9,167 nucleotides of DNA, taken from contig JADYYC010000039.1 of assembly GCA_020853835.1 (NCBI GenBank), positions 1-9,167 on the forward strand. Direction: 5' to 3'. Both the position numbers and the translations under genes were made by a program. Positions 5,947 to 9,167 of this stretch are shown one piece after another (the first letter of the stretch is position 1; each line of letters begins with the position of its first letter). The DNA comes from Anaerolineales bacterium. Its GTDB lineage: Bacteria > Chloroflexota > Anaerolineae > Anaerolineales > UBA4823. The notes under the pieces were generated by a model that was not told the DNA's origin, ran no database searches, and saw only the letters and a program-made list of their open reading frames with translations.

Positions 5947-7311
5947 ATGAGAACGGTTTATGTGCTCTCCGGCGGCGTCTCGAAGTTCGCCAAGACCCGC
6001 CCCGACAAGACCTTCCAGGCCATCGTCAAAGAAGCCTACGACTACCTGCTCGAAGACCTGGGGCTGGACCAGCGCACATTCACCCGCCTGGTGGACGGCT
6101 CGGTGGCGTCCTATTTTTCCGACCATTTTGCGCGCCAGCTCATGGCGGGCATCATGGCGCAGGACTACCTCGGCCTGGCGCCCAAACCGGGGCATCGCGT
6201 GGAAGGCGGCGGCGCAACCGGGGGGATCTGTTTTCAGGAAGCCTGGAAATCCGTCGCCAGCGGTCACATGGACCTGTGCGTGGCATACGGGTTCGAGAGC
6301 ATGAGCCACGTGGAGACCTGGAAGGGCAACGAGTTCATCGCCCTGGCCTCGGACGTCTCGTTCGACTACCCGGTCGGCGGGTTCTACTCGGGCTATTACG
6401 CCATGATGGTCACCCGCCACATGCAGGAGTTTGGCACGACCGTCGAACAGATGGCGGCGGTGAGCGTCAAAAACCACATTAACGCCTATTACAACCCTTA
6501 TGCGCAAAAGCGCAACCGCTACACCATCGAGGACGTGCGCGGGTCTCCTATGGTGGCCTGGCCGCTCACCCGGCTGGACATCTGCGTCATGTCCGACGGG
6601 GCCGCGGCGACGCTGCTGGCCTCCGAAGAGGGGCTGCGCCGCCTCGAAGAGGCCGGGGCTCACATCCCCCGCCCGCTCGTCAAGGTGACCGGCATCGGGA
6701 GAGGCACCGACGCGATGCGCATGGCCGACCGCCCCCACCTGGATTATGAGACGTTTATGCACGAGTACGCCAGCGAGCAGGAGCGCAGCTCGGACGATAC
6801 CCGCCGCTATTACAAAGACCTGTGGGAGCGCGGGGTGCGCTACCCCGGCGTGCACTCCTTCCGCGCCGGGCGCACCGCGGGGAACATGGCTTATCGCATG
6901 GCGGGGGTCTTCGACCCGCTCAACGAGCTTGACTTCGTCGAGCTGCACGACGCCTACACCTCGAGCGAGATCCAGACCTACGAAGACCTGGGGCTGTGCC
7001 GCTACGGCGAGGGCGGTCCGTTTGCCGTCTCGGGCAAGACCTTTATGCCCGGCCCCGATTACGGGCTGGATCTGAAAGAGCCGCCACAGTGCCCGGTGAA
7101 CCCTTCGGGCGGGCTGATCGCCTGCGGGCACCCCGTGGGCGCCACGGGGCTGATGCAGGCGGTGTTCGCCCTGTGGCAGCTCCAGGGCTCGATCCCGCGC
7201 CACTTCAACGACCCGACCCTGCAGGTGCCAGAGGCCCGGCGCGGCCTGATCCACAGCCACGCCGGGACCGGCACCTATGTCACCGTCTCGATCCTGGAAA
7301 AAGAGCAGTAG
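5947..7311 (+). CDS. Thiolase-superfamily protein (SCP-x/archaeal type) lacking the nucleophilic cysteine
   Basis: This encodes 454 residues, longer than typical thiolases (about 390). The fold signatures are clear: the N-terminal strand RTVYVLSGGVSKFAK, SDGAAATLLAS (216-226), VELHDAYTSSEIQTYEDLGL (331-350, close to the HDCF motif of SCP-x-type thiolases), PSGGLIACGHPVGATG (386-401) and a terminal HSHAGTGTYVTVSIL. At the active-site loop, where relatives read VEAACASG with Cys as the acylated nucleophile, this protein reads VEGGGATG (residues 85-92), placing Gly89 at the Cys position. His334 and His395 are retained. An insert at about 255-305 is rich in Arg, Asp and Tyr. Normal thiolysis or Claisen condensation through an acyl-Cys intermediate is therefore unlikely. 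The downstream DUF35 gene is its expected partner. It may be an aldolase-like or scaffolding member; the function is inferred, not shown. Confidence 0.85.
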   Translation: MRTVYVLSGGVSKFAKTRPDKTFQAIVKEAYDYLLEDLGLDQRTFTRLVDGSVASYFSDHFARQLMAGIMAQDYLGLAPKPGHRVEGGGATGGICFQEAWKSVASGHMDLCVAYGFESMSHVETWKGNEFIALASDVSFDYPVGGFYSGYYAMMVTRHMQEFGTTVEQMAAVSVKNHINAYYNPYAQKRNRYTIEDVRGSPMVAWPLTRLDICVMSDGAAATLLASEEGLRRLEEAGAHIPRPLVKVTGIGRGTDAMRMADRPHLDYETFMHEYASEQERSSDDTRRYYKDLWERGVRYPGVHSFRAGRTAGNMAYRMAGVFDPLNELDFVELHDAYTSSEIQTYEDLGLCRYGEGGPFAVSGKTFMPGPDYGLDLKEPPQCPVNPSGGLIACGHPVGATGLMQAVFALWQLQGSIPRHFNDPTLQVPEARRGLIHSHAGTGTYVTVSILEKEQ

Positions 7312-7315
7312 GAGG
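7309..7315 (+). promoter_or_regulatory. Ribosome binding site overlapping the thiolase stop codon
   Basis: TAGGAGG contains the TAG stop (7309-7311) of the thiolase-fold gene and is spaced five bases from ATG 7321. This arrangement couples translation of the two subunits and supports a stoichiometric complex. Confidence 0.75.
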
Positions 7316-7320
7316 CTGAA

Positions 7321-7866
7321 ATGACGGAACAACCTTTGCGCCGTGAAGAAACGCTGGGCGGTTTCATCGTCCATGGCATCCCTTTCCCGGTCAACACCGA
7401 CCCGGAAGCGCTCGAATTCCTCAAGAAGATGACGCCGATCCAGATCGAGCAGGGCTACCAGATCACCTACCTGCACTCCTACGGGCAGGACAGCCCCTGG
7501 TTTGCCGGGCTGACCAACCGCCGCCTGCTCGCCAACCGCGACCCCGAGAGCGGTTACACCTACGCCACGCCGCGCGGCCACGACATGGCCTCGGGGCTGC
7601 GCACGGACTGGATCGACATCACCGACCTGCCCGCCCGCGTGCACGCCTTTACGGTCTGCTACTTCGGCTCGCAGGAATTCCTGCCCGAAACGCCCTTCAT
7701 CCTGGCGCTGGTCGAGTTCGAAGGCGTGGACACGCTGCTGCTCACCCGTCTGATGGGGCTCGACCCGCAGAAGCCATCCCTGGACTGGATCGGGATGAGC
7801 CTGCGGCCGCGCTTTCTGCGCAACAGCAAGCTCAAGCCGACCGACGTTTACTTCGTCCCCGCCTGA
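7321..7866 (+). CDS. DUF35 (OB-fold) thiolase partner without zinc-ribbon cysteines
   Basis: This encodes 181 residues. DUF35 proteins are small acyl-CoA-binding subunits with an N-terminal rubredoxin-like zinc ribbon and a C-terminal OB fold; they form complexes with SCP-x/archaeal thiolases, HMG-CoA synthases and the aldolase Ltp2. Here the ribbon region at residues 60-100 aligns without gaps (WFAGLTNRRLL, then DPESGYTYATPRGHDMASG). The four cysteine positions are D74, S77, D88 and S91, so zinc should not bind. The OB fold follows: VHAFTVCYFG (107-116), PFILALVEFEGVDTLLLTRLMG (125-146), then IGMSLRPRF. About 50 residues precede the ribbon, making it longer than typical members. It is coupled to the preceding thiolase-fold gene by an overlapping stop and ribosome binding site. 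The call as DUF35 rests on the domain pattern; its partner and substrate are inferred. Confidence 0.82.
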   Translation: MTEQPLRREETLGGFIVHGIPFPVNTDPEALEFLKKMTPIQIEQGYQITYLHSYGQDSPWFAGLTNRRLLANRDPESGYTYATPRGHDMASGLRTDWIDITDLPARVHAFTVCYFGSQEFLPETPFILALVEFEGVDTLLLTRLMGLDPQKPSLDWIGMSLRPRFLRNSKLKPTDVYFVPA

Positions 7867-7875
7867 GCGGCGCCA

Positions 7876-8526
7876 GTGGCCTGGTTCGACGCCTTCTGGG
7901 CGTTTTTAGAGGCGGAGGTCTTCCCCCTGCCCTCCACCTGCGATGCGCGGGGCGGGATGTTCAACTTTTATCGCGACGCCGACCCCGCGCTGGAAGTCCC
8001 TGATGCCGCCGAGGTGCGGCGGCGGAACTTGAGAGGTTTTCTCGCCAGCCTGCCGCGCCCGCCCAGGGTCGTCCTGATCGGCGAGGCGGCGGGCTGGCGC
8101 GGGTGCCGCTTTTCGGGGGTGCCGTTCACGAGCGAAGCCCAGCTCGCCGCGGGGCGGCTGCCCTTCCGCGGCGACCCGACCGGGCGAAGCATGCAGCCGC
8201 ATCACGAGGCAAGCGCGAGCATCTTCTGGGGGGCGCTTGCGCGGGCCTTTCCCACGTTCATGGCCTGGAACGTCATCCCGCTCCACCCCCACCGGGCGGG
8301 CCAGCCCTGTTCAAACCGCAGCCCGGCCGGGGCGGAGCTCGAGCGCTACAGCCCGCTCTTGAGCCAGGCCCTGGCGCTGCTCGAACCTGAGGAGGTGCTT
8401 GCGGTCGGGCGGACGGCCCAGCGCGCCCTGGCGCAGGCCGGCCTGGAGGCGGCCCCGCTGCGCCACCCCGCCCACGGCGGTGCGCCCGAATTCCGGGCCG
8501 GGATAGAGGGTATAATTCGGGAATAA
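7876..8526 (+). CDS. Uracil-DNA glycosylase superfamily protein
   Basis: This encodes 216 residues from GTG 7876, nine bases after the DUF35 stop and in the same frame; the Shine-Dalgarno is weak, and an ATG at 7957 would remove a conserved-looking N terminus (FNFYRDAD). Superfamily motifs are visible: VLIGEAAGWRGCRFSGVPF (66-84, the water-activating and uracil-binding loop region), AWNVIPLHPH (130-139) and the C-terminal RHPAHGG (196-202), equivalent to the HPS DNA-intercalation loop. These fit enzymes that remove uracil or related damaged bases from DNA. Only three Cys (22, 77, 145) occur, not the four-Cys iron-sulfur pattern of family 4. The exact family and base specificity are not determined. 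Its position after CoA genes suggests co-transcription rather than shared function. The last codons contain a promoter-like box for the next gene. Confidence 0.8.
   Translation: MAWFDAFWAFLEAEVFPLPSTCDARGGMFNFYRDADPALEVPDAAEVRRRNLRGFLASLPRPPRVVLIGEAAGWRGCRFSGVPFTSEAQLAAGRLPFRGDPTGRSMQPHHEASASIFWGALARAFPTFMAWNVIPLHPHRAGQPCSNRSPAGAELERYSPLLSQALALLEPEEVLAVGRTAQRALAQAGLEAAPLRHPAHGGAPEFRAGIEGIIRE
8511..8516 (+). promoter_or_regulatory. Candidate -10 box for the lipoprotein gene
   Basis: TATAAT preceded by G lies inside the last codons of the glycosylase gene, 42 bases before ATG 8559, giving a predicted transcription start near 8523. The -35 position (GAATTC, 8488-8493) is not a consensus match. 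It resembles the boxes near 1610 and 1922 in sequence and location. Confidence 0.5.
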
Positions 8527-8558
8527 TTCTTGCACCCCAAGCGGCAGAGACCCCCAGA

Positions 8559-9167
8559 ATGATCTACAAGCGCCCAAAGCACCTCCACCTGATACTCGTC
8601 GCCCTTATCGCACTCGCAGGCTGTAACATGCCCGCGCTGCAAGGGCTGCCAGACCTGCCCGGCTTGTCCGCCGAGCCGGCCGTCACGCCCGCCGCCCAGG
8701 TCCCCATCGTCGCCGCCCTGCCGCCGGCGCCCGAAACGCTGGTGACGTTCACCGTCCAGCCCCCGCCGGGGACGCCCGCAGGCGAGCCGATCTTCCTCAC
8801 CATGCTCGACGAGGTCACTGGGCTGGCGCTCAACACTCAGCCGGCGCCGATGCAGTTGAGCGAGGAAGAAGCCTCTGACGGCGAGGCGCGGCGCACGATC
8901 ACCTTGCCCTTCCCCATCGGGTCGGTGGTCAAATACCGCTACGAGCGCGGCGATACGGCGCTGCGCGCGGCCGAGCTGCTCTCTGACGGGAGCGCGGTGC
9001 GCTACCGCCTCTACCACGTGACCGGCCCGGGGAGCGTGGAGGACGTGATCAGCCGCTGGATCGACACCGATTACGCCCTGCCAACCGGGCGCATCCAGGG
9101 GCAGGCGGTCGATGAGGACAAACACCCCATCCCGAACCTGCTCATCGCCGCCGGCGGCGCCCAGACC
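8559..9167 (+). CDS. Lipoprotein with carbohydrate-binding-like and carboxypeptidase-regulatory-like regions, 3' end cut by window
   Basis: The frame is open from ATG 8559 to the right edge with no stop: 203 codons. The N terminus is a lipoprotein signal: basic MIYKRPKHLH, hydrophobic LILVALIALA, and a lipobox ALAGC with Cys22 as the lipidation site and Asn at +2. A Pro/Ala-rich linker covers residues 24-60. Residues 61-121 (VTFTVQPPPGTPAGEPIFL, later TLPFPIGSVVKYRYERG) resemble a starch-binding (CBM20-like) beta-sandwich; this is a pattern resemblance only. From about 178 (GRIQGQAVDEDKHPIPNLLI) the sequence matches the start of a carboxypeptidase-regulatory-like (CarboxypepD_reg) beta domain. 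The protein should be anchored on the outer face of the cytoplasmic membrane. No catalytic domain is visible in the part present. The ribosome binding site is weak (AGAGA at 8546-8550). Confidence 0.8.
   Translation, partial: MIYKRPKHLHLILVALIALAGCNMPALQGLPDLPGLSAEPAVTPAAQVPIVAALPPAPETLVTFTVQPPPGTPAGEPIFLTMLDEVTGLALNTQPAPMQLSEEEASDGEARRTITLPFPIGSVVKYRYERGDTALRAAELLSDGSAVRYRLYHVTGPGSVEDVISRWIDTDYALPTGRIQGQAVDEDKHPIPNLLIAAGGAQT

Noticed and set aside
5530..7644. Very long open frame on the minus strand (about 704 codons) opposite the CitE-like, thiolase-fold and DUF35 genes
   Set aside because: It is opposite three genes with clear family motifs. Its translation is rich in Arg, Gly, Ala and His without any recognisable domain, as expected from the antisense frame of GC-rich codons.

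Overview
This 9.2 kb window is high-GC bacterial DNA, packed with genes that all read on the + strand. Nothing supports a tRNA, rRNA, CRISPR array, insertion sequence or phage gene. The mix of lipoprotein-type proteins with low-complexity linkers, an Asp23-nusB pair, a TatB/TatC pair, and acyl-CoA genes suggests an environmental Chloroflexota bacterium, possibly of class Anaerolineae. That placement is inference from gene style; no phylogenetic marker settles it.

Layout. (1) Positions 1-1608 hold the 3' part of a large secreted or surface protein of unknown function, open at the left window edge. (2) A small two-helix membrane protein follows (1636-1908). (3) From 1972 to 5878 lies a tight run of six genes: fabG, an Asp23/Gls24-family gene, nusB, a tatA/B-type gene, tatC, and a CitE-like CoA-ester lyase. 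Gaps are 2-32 bases, so this is probably one operon joining fatty-acid metabolism, transcription antitermination, Tat export and acyl-CoA chemistry. (4) After a 68-base gap, a strong ribosome binding site starts a second run (5947-8526): a thiolase-fold protein, a DUF35 OB-fold partner, and a uracil-DNA-glycosylase-superfamily protein. (5) At the right edge a lipoprotein gene begins (8559) and runs out of the window.

The most interesting part is the pair at 5947-7866. The thiolase homologue has Gly where the acylated cysteine should be. Its DUF35 partner aligns without gaps to the usual zinc ribbon but has lost all four zinc-binding cysteines. Both retain the rest of their fold signatures. 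Next to a CitE-like lyase, this looks like a rebuilt C-C bond-forming or bond-breaking CoA complex, comparable in logic (not proven in function) to the Ltp2-DUF35 steroid aldolase. Separately, TatC keeps most hallmark residues but has Ala at both glutamates that in E. coli TatC recognise the twin-arginine signal, and it carries an unusual basic amphipathic N-terminal extension.

Three GTATAAT boxes, all just before genes at ends of upstream genes (near 1610, 1922 and 8511), are the only clear promoter-like signals and divide the window into transcription units.
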